Shown here: one piece after another, positions 12,500-24,050 of the stretch
Layout of the letters: each line of letters starts with the position of its first letter
Numbering within the stretch: position 1 is the first letter of the stretch
Assembly (NCBI GenBank): GCA_037957365.1
Contig: JARHVA010003263.1
Span: 1,135,001 to 1,199,000 of the forward strand
Direction of reading: 5' to 3'
DNA from: Torreya grandis
Lineage: Eukaryota; Streptophyta; Pinopsida; Cupressales; Taxaceae
DNA length: 64,000 nucleotides
Program-made: the position numbers and the translations under genes
The notes under the pieces: generated by a model
Seen by the model: only the letters and a program-made list of their open reading frames with translations
What the model was told of the DNA's origin: nothing
Databases searched by the model: none

Positions 12500-13951
12500 T
12501 ACCTACCCTGCCTCTACTAAAAGATCCCCTGCAAGTTTTAGCTGCTCCTGGTCCTTTTTGCACGCAGCTCGGGAGGGAATGGACCCAGTAGTCTTTTTGA
12601 GAGGTTTGTGCAGAAGACTGAGGCTTGAAGACGAGCCTTTCTCATTTCTGGGAACTTCCACTTCCTTAGCAAGGTCTGCCCATCGCATCTCCTTGTCCCC
12701 TGTATCCAGCATATCAGTATTGTGAGTCTCTTGCGTGCCATGGTCTACCGCTTGGGTCGGCTGAGTTACCAAAGGTAGGGAGTCCCCTCCTGGGGCAAGT
12801 TATTCAATGGTCATTTCTTATTTCATCTATAAAATATCTGGAATACCATCCTCAATGTTCATATTGTCCAGGACTTCAAACCGATTGAAGTCACTCTCAA
12901 TTTGCCTGTCAAAATTTGTCCTCTTTAGCCCATGGTTTTTCGTGCGTCGCCTTACTACAGTGAAACTATCATTGTTAGGACCCCTGAATTCACTCCCACT
13001 TGGCTGTGTATTTGCTGGGAAGAGAGGGTTTTTGCCTTTACTCAATCCACTTGCCTGGTCCTGAAGCTTCCCACTATAATTTGGTTGTCTGGCGCCCCTG
13101 GTATTATTGGGCATTCGAGTCTCGACGCCTTCTCCCTATGGGGAGGAATCTCTAGCTACCTGCGGGCATTGCTTATGCAAGTGGCCATAAACATGAAAAA
13201 TACGGCACCTGAATCGGATAGCTTCATAGTCTATAGACTATATCCATGAGGAGCTTCCTAGACAAATCTCAAGAGAATTCGGGAGTGGATTATTCAGATT
13301 AATTTCAACACAAATTTAGGCATATGATATTACCTTCCTGTCCAGTGTTTGGTGTGCAATAGCCAGCAGTGTTCCCAGCATAGCCGCTAATTGGATATCC
13401 TCATGCCAAAATTCTAGGGGCAATCTCAGTAGTTAGACCCATACAGGTACGCAAGCTGGAAGATCCTTCGCCGAATTAAACCTTGCATGCTAGGGTTTCA
13501 GAAAAAGTCCAATTTGATCATAGAAATACGGGCCTCCTTCAAAGACCCTATTCCGGTCTACCACAGAGGAAAAGTTAACCATGAAATAGCTATTTCCTAT
13601 GAGGAGAATGTCAAAATCACCGTCAATCTGCCAAGTCCGCCTGATCCAAGTTTCCAGAGTAGCTACTGAAATACGCAGGCCCAAAAATTTATAGATTAGG
13701 GCATGAGAAGATAAATAGTCAACCTCCTCTTTCACTGAGTCTAGGGAGATTACCAGAACACGGCATTCATGGCTTCTAGGTAAGCATCCATTCACTTTTT
13801 TGAGCTTCGAGCTCTCCTCCACGTAGGTCTTGGCAGCCTCTTGCACAGACTCCCCAAGCAACGGCCGCGTGAGCCTGGGGGCGCCATTTTGGTCGCCTTG
13901 GACTGTTTCGCCATTCGTAGCCATCGGCATCCAAATCCCCAATTCGTTCAT
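12500..13951 (-). pseudogene. LINE ORF1 (DUF4283, CCHC)
   Basis: The ORF starts at Met 13951, only 40 bp from the element's 5' end, and is open to about 13490 (153 codons). This first part contains the DUF4283 fold region, including ILLIGNSYFMVNFSSVVDRN. The reading then continues through several stops, including TAG near 13488. A zinc knuckle at about 13155-13200 has its second Cys changed to Phe (CRIF..GHLHKQC). A Ser/Asn-rich tail continues to about 12500. ORF1 proteins of this type coat the LINE RNA and chaperone integration. The copy is inactivated by premature stops. Confidence 0.85.
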
Positions 13952-13990
13952 TTAAGGTCTTAACCAAGACATATCTTAAATATTACTTCA

Positions 13991-14007
13991 ATAAAATCTT
14001 GTATCTT
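13991..14007. repeat. Target-site duplication of LINE (right)
   Basis: An exact copy of the 17-mer at 8088-8104. It fixes the 5' end of the LINE at 13990. Confidence 0.9.
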
Positions 14008-14516
14008 GTTACCTATATTTTTTTGTATTTTTTTAATGAATAATTTTTTTATGATTTTTTCAAGTAACTAGATCCTAAAAACTGACAAAGAAATGGATAG
14101 TTATCCGTGAGTCAAGCCTAACTACCTCAAAAAAAATGAAAATGATTTTTTTTAATGTGTGTATAATTAAGCATAATACATCACCATATAGCAAATTACA
14201 TGAACATGTATGTTTGCAACATGTAATGACTTAAAAAATTCATAATTAGTAATAAATATAGTTTGAAACCTTAAATTAGTCCAAAAAATATAAGATTCAT
14301 ATTTTTAGAAAGAAGAGAGCGTGTTCGTCATGATAGTATCAATTTTTTGAATTTTTGTGTTAAAACTCTTAGTGTATTTGGAAACTAAAATTAAAATTTG
14401 TTGTTTATTTTCATACCTTTCAATACTCGGTGGTACATTGACAGTTCAAGCCTTTGGTTTGGGAATCCAAGCCATTCCCAAGCCAAAAGGTGTGGGAATT
14501 GAATTTGAATTCAAAT

Positions 14517-14608
14517 ACTATGATCATGGTATTAGCTATGTTATTAACATGATAACATTATTATATATCATGATCACGTTAATAACGTAATCATGTTATA
14601 TATTCTAA
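14517..14608. repeat. Palindromic ATGATCATG-type motif cluster
   Basis: A 90-bp block made of variants of the motif family TAACATGATCATGTTA, including TTAACATGATAAC, CATGATCACGTTAATAACG and TAATCATGTTATAT. The same family forms the candidate transposon ends at 18.0-18.24 kb and 29.33-29.53 kb, so this may be a further end or subterminal copy. Confidence 0.6.
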
Positions 14609-14639
14609 ACATCCTAAAACTTGATTAGGATCCATTAGG

Positions 14640-15850
14640 CACAATAGTCTTAAGATAATTGTCTAATATGACATGTGCTATCAAATCCATGATTGACATT
14701 ATATTGAAGGAATTCTTTGCACGAGGACTAGTTACTCTTAATTGTAAATATTATATTGAAGAATATACTTGATTGGTTAAATATGACGTGCAATTAGGGA
14801 AAAATATTCATAATAGACAAATTAGATGGACACAATTGGTTGCATGGGGTGAAAAATATCTCAATTGATATTCTAGGTGGAAGTAATTAATTACATAGGA
14901 CTTAATTGTCCTCAATTGTATATAATTTGAAAAAAATATCAATTGATTTAACATGGTGTAATTAAAGCCCCAAATGACATTAGACGGATGTAATTCCTTG
15001 TTTGGGGATTGAGTGGCCCTAATTGCATATCATATTGAACCTAAATACTCAATTAGTTCAATATGGTGTGCAATCAGGGCTAATGGAACCTAATTAGAAC
15101 ATTATATGGACAACATTACTTTCATGGGACTTAGTTGGCCCTAATTATGTATGTAAGATAAATTACCAAATGCATGATTAGCTAGATATAGTTTAGAATC
15201 AGGGTCAATGAAGTTGTAATTGATATTAGATATATTCAATTACTTACATGAGCCTTGGTTGGCCATAATTGCATATTAAATTAAACTAAATCTATGGTTG
15301 ATTCAATATGTTATATATTTGGGACCAATAGAGCCCCCTGTTGACAGTAAAAGGATAAATTTTCTTACACAAGCTCAAGTTTAGACTAAATTTCATAGAT
15401 CATATTGAACCATTATATTTTTTTAGTTGAATTTAGTACACAATCAAAATCCTAATTGTTATTAAAGATGGATTTGAAATTCCTTGTAGAGGGTTCAATT
15501 GGTCATGATTTCATACCAGATTCATGATAACACTCAATTTTTTGAATAAAGTGTGTAGTTAGGGCCCTAATTAAAATTATGTTGACATAATTCCTTGGGC
15601 AAGCCTAGATTGGCCCCAATTATGTATCATCTAGAACCGAATACTTGATTGGTTCAATATAGTATGCAATCAAGGCCAAGTAAGCCCCAATTTTCATTAT
15701 ATATGAATGTAATTCCTTGCACATAGCTCTTTTGAATTGAATTGCATATCAAATCGAAAAAATACTTATTTTTTTAATATGGTGAACACTTGGATCCCAA
15801 TTTGATGTCATATGGATAAAAATCCTTACATTGAGGCTCAGTAGGCCCCT
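14640..15850. repeat. Diverged ~120-bp tandem array
   Basis: The landmark AATTCCTTG..GG.(C/T)TNANTTGGCCCTAATT recurs at about 14992, 15117, 15238, 15358, 15478, 15592, 15712 and 15815, so the spacing is close to 120 bp. Each unit also carries TTGATTGGTTCAATATGGTGTGCAAT-like and AGGGCCAAT-like segments. Copies are strongly diverged, so the array is old. Earlier, less regular units occur from about 14640. Confidence 0.75.
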
Positions 15851-17950
15851 TGGATCAATTTAGCCCCAATTAACATCCTTTATATATAGTAAAAAATAAG
15901 TTCATAGGGATGAACTTGGTTAAAATTACATCAATCATTACCATAATTAACTTCATAAGCTCAACTATGATGATGTGGGGGATAATTGATCCCAAATTCA
16001 CATTCTTTACTCAGATCTACGTTCAAGGACCTCAAAGTTTCCTTAATCACCATCATGATTTTACCTTATATACCCTAAAATCTATACCCTAAGCCCCAAT
16101 CCCTAAAGTTCCTAATCCCTAAATTCTATTTACTATAAATATAAACTCTTTAAACCTTGAACCATTCATTTTAGCCAAAATTAACATCATTTAGACTAAG
16201 AATTAAGTTCACAGGGCTCATTTTGGACTAAATGACATGACTGATTGACCCATTTGACTAATTCACTAAATTTGCATGTGCGACATGACATCTATGGTAT
16301 AATGACAACCCAAAAACACATTCTATAGTCGCAAATGGGTCCAAGTGATTCAAATTATCCTTAATTATCTTTGTGATTGACCATGTATACCCTAAACCAT
16401 GTACATACATTAAAACCTATAAGGTTGTAAACCATAAACCTTAAACACTATACTCTACATTGTAAACTATTTAGTTTCTAGGTATTTACCAACTTCAATT
16501 TAGTCTTAGTTAACATCCTTTGTAGTAAGAATCTGATTTGAATGCATGGCATATCTAGTGATTAGAAATTAATATACAGGTCTTTAAACCTAAACCCTAT
16601 GCCCTAATCCCTAATAATCCCTACAAAATTTTAATTGTAATCCATATGCCCTAATTCCCACTATGTATGCCACAAACATACATGCCTTATGATTTAACTA
16701 AATTTATCATGAGATGTCAATTAATTTATGCACTATTAAAACCTATGGCTAAATCCTTTGGAGTAATAATATATTTTTATGCATATGTTCAATAAATTAG
16801 GGCTATTTCAAGCCCCTTCAACCTAATTAACCAAAGAGGAGGAGAGGTAGTTAATTATTTTAATTGATGAGGTATTTGAGGCCAATTTGAGGGTCTTCAA
16901 TAGCAAGATATGATTTGGGGAAAAAACAAAACATTGATCTTCTATCATGAATTGATCCAATTAGTCAATTTGTACAATTCCCTATGTGATCTGGGTAAAA
17001 TTGATCTCCTAAACCAAATTTATAGATCAATCGATTGTATAACATGTACATGGCATAATTGACCCTAATTTTATTAGAAATACAGACATGAAGTTAATCA
17101 AGTCATAAATAGGTGTCACAAGTAGCTCAAATGTTCTTCAATTACCTTAGTTACCCTATAAAATTTAACTTTAACTCCAAACCCTATACCATTTACATTA
17201 AACCCTAAGCCATAAGACCTAAACCCCAAACCCTTTAAATTATAGACCCTAAACCCTAAACCAATAAATTTATCCCTAATTAACATCCTTTATATATAAT
17301 AAGAATTAGGTTCATAGGGATGAAAATGATTAGAATTGCATCCCTCATTACCACAATTGACTTTGTAGGCTTAATCTATGATGATGTGGGGGATAATTGA
17401 TCCCAAATTCACATTTTGTAATCATAAATATAGGTTCAAGGCTACCAAATTTACCCTAATTGCCTACACGATTGTATAAATGCACCCTAAACCTATGTAC
17501 CCTAATCCCTAATCCTTAAATTTCTTAATTCCTAAACTCTAAACCACAAATATAAAATCTTTAATCCTTGAACCAATCATTTTATCCCAAATTAACATCA
17601 TTTCTAGACTAAGAATTAAGTTCATAGGGCACAGTTTGGCCTAAATCACATGATTAATTACCCCATTTAACTAATTTAGTTAATCTACATGATGAAATCT
17701 AGGGTATAATGGTAACCCAAAATCATATTTTATTATTAATGACTTATTATTATTTTTTGGGGCTTCGATGTGCTCAAATTTTCTTTCTCCAAGTAATAGA
17801 AAAGGTCCCCGTAGCAATGCACCTTCAATTTAGACCTTAATTATAATCATTAGTTCCTAAAAAATAAATTGTAATCCCTAATACCTAATCCATAATCCAT
17901 AAACCCTATGCACTAATTTCCCTTAATCCCTAATCCCTTATCTACATTAA
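15850..17950. repeat. Higher-order repeat with telomere-like motifs
   Basis: Segment 15855-16330 is repeated at 17270-17750 in the same orientation. Both copies share the marker GATGATGTGGGGGATAATTG. Inside, a shorter unit beginning ATTAACATC.TTT recurs at about 15865, 16180, 16500, 17278 and 17590, suggesting a roughly 320-bp base repeat. Between the units lie tracts of degenerate CCCTAAA, best at 17246-17262 (ACCCTAAACCCTAAACC). These resemble plant telomere repeats placed internally. No coding capacity is seen. Confidence 0.7.
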
Positions 17951-18029
17951 GTATAACACGATTGTGTTATTATTAACATAGGCAACACTCACTCATCATT
18001 GCCAATTGCCAACCCCATAGCTTGTATGG

Positions 18030-18240
18030 GCAATAACATGATCATATTTATAATGGGTTGGGTGTGCTGAGACCTTATGGAAAGCATAATGCGATCACAT
18101 TATTTATTAACGTGATTATGTTATTGTCGTTATCAGCTCCCCAATGGGTTGGGTGTGTTGGGACCTTATGGAAAGCATACCATGATCATGTTATTTATTA
18201 ACACGATTATGATATATAACATGATCATGTTATTATTATT
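18030..18240 (+). repeat. Left inverted end of candidate transposon
   Basis: The block holds several palindromic motifs, including a perfect 18-bp palindrome ATAACATGATCATGTTAT at 18216-18233. It also holds two copies of a segment starting GGGTTGGGTGTG (18055 and 18148). Segment 18084-18123 matches 29423-29463 in inverted orientation at about 33 of 40 positions counted by eye, and both are preceded on their outer side by GTTGGG. This is the kind of long, repeat-rich terminal inverted repeat that a DNA transposase would bind. Confidence 0.6.
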
Positions 18241-18540
18241 TTAGTGATAATATCACTTATAAATGACTATTTTTAGACCAAATCAAGACTTTTGTTCACA
18301 AAAACATTCTTTGCATACTTCTGTGAGATCTTCGTACCTGTGCACTTGACCCCACCTTTGAAAAGTTATCAATGGTCCCTTCTAATGGGTTTTGGATCAT
18401 GTTCAAATAAGAAGAGGAAGTTGTTGAAGAACAAAACACTAGAGGAATTAGAATATTTCAAAGAGAAGCAAAAGCTACTTATGCAAAAATTTCATGGTAA
18501 ACAAGTTACAAACACTAATCTTGATGAACCAAATGCCATA

Positions 18541-18690
18541 GATAATGATCCAATTGATGATAATGAATTAAGAAATGATTAAATTGACTATAATCAACTG
18601 AATAATGTTGAAATTGACCATAATGAAATGAATAATAATGAAATTGACCATAATGAAATGAATAATAATGAAATTGAAATTAATGAATTA
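18541..18690 (+). repeat. In-frame 30-bp tandem repeat in coding region
   Basis: Five 30-bp units (18541, 18571, 18601, 18631, 18661) encode a ten-residue unit close to NNNEIDHNEM. The repeat expands an acidic, Asn-rich linker in the N-terminal part of the transposase-like gene. Confidence 0.85.
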
Positions 18691-21080
18691 ATTAATGTTG
18701 GAAGTTCACATTCAAAGTTCCAAGTTTTTGATTTTGTTGATGATGAGTCTATGTATGATGCTTCAGCCCCCATAAATGAAGAAAATTTGATGAAAAAAAA
18801 TAATGATGAAATTAACCATATAAAAAAAAATCATGGAAACATATAATGAAGAAATTAACAATGAAGAATTTAATGTCATCCCACCTCTAAACAATGTAAG
18901 TAATAACAATTTTGAAACACCCTCTCAAAAAATTCCACCATTACTAACACCTCCAAGAATTATACGTAGAAAATACAAGTACTTAATTGAAGTTGATGAA
19001 AATATTTTAAAACCAATACATAACAAAATGTTTGATCACCATTCAAGAAGATTGGCTCAACAAATTTAGGATATCTTCTTTCATAATTTGCAGTATGATA
19101 GTCAAAGATGTCACTTATTTGTTTCATAGATAAAACTGATTAATATGAGACCAATAATGTACACATTAGGACTAATAAAATCTAAAATGGATGATGAAAA
19201 TGATGAAATTATTGAAAATCTACATGATACATATCATATTGTAGGACCAAAATCATGCACCAAAGATTGTAATGCTACCCAGTGTCTACTTACAACTTGT
19301 GTAGTAAGTGACATAATAGTGAAAAAATGAATGATTTCAAAAACAAGTCAAACACTTAGTATAAATAGAAAAATAATAAGGAAAGCAATTTAAAGACGTG
19401 AAAGACTTAATGAACCTAATACCAATGAGCTCTGGGCATTCTTTGGTAGACTTCCATGAAAGGACAAGGCTCTATCTAATACTCTAAAAGAGTTACTTGC
19501 TCAATTTTGGAAAGACAATATAAGAGTTTTGCCTAAGGCAAGAGATGTTGTGAAAATAAGAGTTGGTTCTTCTATCCGTGAACCACATCCAAAAAATTTA
19601 TTAGATATGACTCAAACATAATTGTACTCTAAATTTTTGGATAAACATCCACAGATTTCTATTTGTTGAAGATATTTTGAGATGGCAAAGCCTTTTTATG
19701 TTAAAATAAATCACATATGCACCACTTATTATAGGTAACATGTTTAATTTTCAATGCACTATGATGGTTTTCACTATATTCGTTATAATTTGCATACTAA
19801 CATGTTTTAAGAGTGTGGCATTGAATTAACACCAAAATCAACCAAGGAATTTATTCCAATTATATTCTGCAAAAGACTGGATGGACAATTATTTTAAAAC
19901 AAATCATGTTGAAATGGAAATTTAAACATTTGTGGTGGATTGACAAATTTAAAAAAAATGCATCCATGAGGATATTACAAGTGCAATTGGATAGGAATTA
20001 GTTGGTTTAAGAAAATATAAATCAATGAATTATCAAGTAAAAGATGGCTCAAAATCTAAAAGGTGTGAGCTTGTTACAAAAAAATCCATGTTTCAAAATT
20101 TTTGGTCAAATTTAGGGAGAAGATTGTTTATGAATATGAAAGGCACACACACAGGGCTAGATGGCTGGATGAACATTTCAAGATATGAAAGGATAAATTC
20201 CCGCTTGGCTCCATTATTTTAGTAGTTGATTTTGAAAATAATTACACACTCAAACCCTAAATAAAAGTTCAATCATAGTATTACAACTCATCATAAGTTA
20301 TGATATTCATGCATATATCATTTATGCACACACCTGATAGTATAGAGCAACAATGGAAAATATTAAGGGAGTACCATTTCTATATCAGTGATGATAGATC
20401 ATATTTTTTAAATTACGTGCAAGGTTGTTTTTAGAAGTTTTATGAATAGTTGAGTTAGAGGAACATTTCTTTCAATCAACATTACATTTGGTTAGATAAT
20501 TGCACATCATAATTAAAAAATTCATGGATGTTTTATTGGTTGAGTAGGATGCATGTCACCATAGGTGTAGAACACAGTTGGAGTTTCATCAAGGCTAGCC
20601 ATGGAAAAGGGGAACATGATGGTGCTGGAATATGTGTAAAAAGAGCTATTGCAAGGGAGGAGTTTAAATTTTAAGAGGGTGTTCATTTAATAGATGAAAA
20701 AGCTATGCTTGAATGGTGTAATGAAATCATGTGTCATGGTGCTCAACAAAATTCTATTATTCATAGACATTTCTAATTAATAGAGGAAAAACATTTGGCA
20801 AAGTATGATGATTGTATGAATCTAACGAGTTCAAGTGACCTCCACTCATTTCATAGCTCAAATACAAGTTCTTAGACTGATCACATGTGACACTTGGCAT
20901 GTTTGTATTCTGCATGTGTGGACTTTGTTTGGAATGAGTGTGAGTCACAAGAGTGGGTGGATGATTGGAGTTCCAAACCTCTAATTCCAATCAACACATA
21001 TCAAGTTTCAAAAGCATTTCAAATTATAGATATGACATCATCAGATGACTTTAACCATCTATATGATCTAGTGCAGCTAG

Positions 21081-21167
21081 GTAGAATATTTTTCATTATG
21101 TACAATTTATTCTCATTATTTATGTATCTTCATATTGTCTCTAAAAATGATTTTTTGTGATGTACAG
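21081..21167 (+). other. Intron in transposase-like gene
   Basis: The donor AG|GTAGAA at 21081 and acceptor TGTACAG at 21161-21167 define an 87-bp, AT-rich intron. Removing it joins LVQLG to HVFVVITNEDKE in one frame. The downstream exon then reads through DYYL and SMVVIRTWF, which keeps a protein-like composition. Confidence 0.6.
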
Positions 21168-21623
21168 GGCATGTTTTTGTAGTTATTACAAATGAGGATA
21201 AAGAATAATTCATGGATTACTACTTGTGTTAGTGTGTAGAGAGAAATAAAAAATTGACTTCCCTAGTTACAGATGGAGAAAACATTGATTATCTCATTGG
21301 GTCAATGGTAGTCATTAGAACTTGGTTTTGATGATATCCTATAAAAATTCAGATCAATGGTTGTTTAAATTTTTTGAAATGCACAGGAAGATACTACACT
21401 ATTCAAATTTAATTCTTGTAACAAATATGTGATTACAAAAATATAATGGAAGGCCATAAAATAGGAAATTATGAAAAGTTTAGGAGTTAGATCATGAAGC
21501 CATTATTGATACTATTAAGCTTGGAGCAGATCTTAGTGGTTTGTTGGATTGAAATATAGAGGTATGTTAACTTTTCAAATGTAGATGTAATAAATTTTAC
21601 CAATTTTTTTTATTTTCTAGGTA

Positions 21624-21624
<1 letters not shown>

Positions 21625-21671
<47 letters not shown>
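21625..21671. repeat. (TA)n microsatellite
   Basis: About 47 bp of uninterrupted TA dinucleotides. Confidence 0.95.
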
Positions 21672-21673
<2 letters not shown>

Positions 21674-21816
21674 CATTTTTAATTGATTACTAACAATTTT
21701 TTGTAGTTTAGTGGTTTCAGATAAGCTTCCACCTTCACATGGTTGACACTGTTAGTAAATAATTCTATATTATTGAAGCTAAGAGAAGCTTAGGTTTTAT
21801 GTGTGTTTGCTCTGGG

Positions 21817-23785
21817 GTATGATTAGAGGGATTAAGGTCATATATGAGGGATATGATAGTTTTCATAAATGACTTATAGTTTTCATTTTATGTATGTTTG
21901 AACTTAGTCTAAAAAATTATATTTTTTTGTATTGGGAAGGGTGTTCTTAACGCTAAAATGGGTGGTGGGTTTGTCAATCAAGCCTAATGGGAGGCCAAGA
22001 ACCTCATCCTAGAGGTTATCCACCCCTTCAAACATATTTTTGATGTCATTTTTAACCTTTGAAGCATCAGAACTAGAGATTTTCAACCATAACTTAAACT
22101 CTTACAACCTTTATTGTCAGTATTTTTGCTGTCCAAAATGATAGTGAAAATGCACTTTTGGGTGGATTCAAACGTCATGGTAGTATAATAACATGTAATT
22201 TGTCTATTTAGATGTGATAAAAGTGATAGATTCATAGGTGGAGGTCCTGAAGGTAGAAATACCAGTTGGAGCTCCAGAAGTTGCTTGTTCATTGACAAAA
22301 ACTTGCATTTTTAAACCTATCACTGCAACTTGTCTAACAGATTGATCTCTAAGATTCCACCTGAGTGCTTCAGGGTGTGATTAGAGGGATTAAGGTGGTA
22401 CTTGAAAGGTTTTATGATTCACATAAATGACTTACATGTTTCATTCTATGCATGTTTGAACTTAGGTTAAAAAATGCATTTTTCTTGTATTGGGAAGGGT
22501 GTTCTTGAGGCTAGAATAGGTGGTGGGTTTGTCGATCAGACCTGATGGGAGGCTAAGAATCTATTCCTAGATATTATTTATCCCCCCTTGGATGTGTTTT
22601 TGGTGTTATTTTTCACCCATGAAGCATCAAAACTAGAGTTTTACAATAACTTAAACTTTGACAACATTTATTGTCAGTGTTTATGCTCTCCAAAATGGTA
22701 GTGAAATGCACTTCTAGGTGGATTTGAATGTCATGTCATCATAATAACATGTAATTTGTATATCTATATGTGACCAAAGTGATAATTTTTTATATGGATG
22801 TCTCATATGTAGAAATGCCAGTTGGAGCTCGAGAAGTTGTTTGTTCACTGACAAAACTTGCATTTTTAAACCTATCACTATAACTTGTCTAACAGATTGA
22901 TCTATAAGATTCCACCCAAGTGCTATAGGGTGAGATTAGAGGACTTAAGGTGGTACCTAAGGGATATGATGATTCATAAAAAATGACTTACAAGTTTCAT
23001 TCTATGCATGTTTAAACTTAGGCTAAAAAATTACATTTTTCTTGTATTGGGAAGCATGTTCTTGAGGTCAAAATAGGTGGTGGGTTTGCCAATCAGGCCT
23101 GAAAAGAGCCCAAAAACCTAGTCCTAGATGTTATACACACCCCCAAACATGTTGACAGTGTTAGTTTTCACCCATGAATCATTATAACTAGAATTATGTA
23201 ACCACAACTTGAACTCCGATAACATTTGTTGTTAGTGTTTTCGCTCTTTAGAATGGTAGTGAAAATGCACTTTCAGGTGGATTCAAACATCATGGCAGCA
23301 TAATATCATGTAATTTGTATATATAGATGTGATCAAAGAGATAGATTCATAGGTGGAGGTCCTAGAGGTAGAAATGCTAGTTAGAGCTCGAGAAGTTGCT
23401 TATTCATTGACAAAAAGTTGTATTTTTGGACCAATCACTACAACTTGTCTAAAAAATTGATCTCTAAGCTCCACCTGAATTATCTAGGGTAAAACTAGAG
23501 GGATTAAGGTGGTACATGAAGGATCTGATGGTTCACATAAATGACTTACAATTTTCATTCTATGTGTGTTTGAACTTAGGCTAAAAAATTATATATTTTT
23601 TGTATTAGGAAGGTTGTTCTTGAGGCCAAAATGGGTGGTTGGTTTGTCTATTGGTCCTGACGGGAGGCCAAGGACTTGGTCCTAGACATTGTATACCCTC
23701 ATAAATGTGTTGGTGGCATAATTTTTCACCTATGAAGCATAAAAATTAGAGTTATACAATCACAACTTGAACTTTGACAACTTAA
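21817..23785. repeat. 557-bp tandem repeat, about 3.5 copies
   Basis: The landmark GATTAGAGGGATTAAGG starts at 21821, 22379, 22934 and, as a variant, about 23492. Spacing is therefore 555-558 bp. Each unit contains the same ordered segments: GGGAAGG.TGTTCTTGAGG, GGTGGGTTTGTC, a TGACAAAAACTTG segment and the closing TCCACCTGA. The last unit is cut short near 23785. Units differ by many substitutions. No conserved open frame runs through the units, so this is probably satellite-like DNA. Confidence 0.9.
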
Positions 23786-24050
23786 TCTAGAGACCTAGAA
23801 ACTTAATGAGTAATTGATTTATTGACCTATTAACCTATTGACAACTTTGACAATTTTGAAAACTTTGAAAACTTAAACTAGAGACCTAGAAACTTAATGA
23901 GTAATTGATTTATTGACCTATTCAGCTATTGACAAATTTTAAAATTTTGACAACTTTGACAATTTTGACAACTTTTACAATTTTGACAACTTTGACAATT
24001 TTGACAACTTTGACAACTTTGACAATTTTGACAACTTTGACAATTTTTTA
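23785..24050. repeat. TTTGACAAC-type minisatellite
   Basis: The stretch begins with a roughly 100-bp direct duplication (the marker AGAGACCTAGAAACTTAATG at about 23790 and 23881). It then becomes a tandem run of 9-bp units alternating TTTGACAAC and TTTGACAAT from about 23930 to 24045. Confidence 0.9.

Larger units (their letters stand above)
8103..13990 (-). mobile_element. Near full-length LINE (L1-type, plant)
   Basis: A 5.9-kb minus-strand LINE bounded by a perfect 17-bp duplication. Its poly(A) tail appears as ten T at 8103-8112. The order on the minus strand is a short leader, ORF1 (DUF4283 and CCHC), then ORF2 with endonuclease, reverse transcriptase, zinc-binding region and RNase H, then a 3' UTR of about 50 bp. 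The RNase H at the end of ORF2 is characteristic of plant L1-like elements. Both ORFs carry several stops and at least one frameshift, so the copy is dead. Its GC content is clearly higher than that of the flanks, and the duplication is perfect, so it is one of the younger insertions here. Confidence 0.95.
18292..21562 (+). pseudogene. Transposase-like gene (HGKG motif), decayed
   Basis: Coding similarity is traceable in pieces from Met 18292, or Met 18385 in the same frame, to about 21562. The N-terminal part is basic (SCSNKKRKLLKNK), followed by an Asn/Glu-rich repeat. Next comes a Cys/His-containing part (TYHIVGPKSCTKDCNATQC, about 19230). The core shows WLDNCTS*LKNSW (Asp at 20495-20497), then W-S-F-I-K-A-S-HGKG (HGKG at 20600-20611) and DGAG. 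I associate the Asp plus SHGKG.DG.G arrangement with a group of plant and animal transposase-like proteins, but I cannot name the superfamily. An 87-bp intron (21081-21167) separates two well-matched exons. Many stops and frame changes show the gene is dead. Confidence 0.6.

Noticed and set aside
23930..24045. Possible CRISPR-like spaced repeat
   Set aside because: It is a simple 9-bp minisatellite without spacers, in a plant-like sequence.
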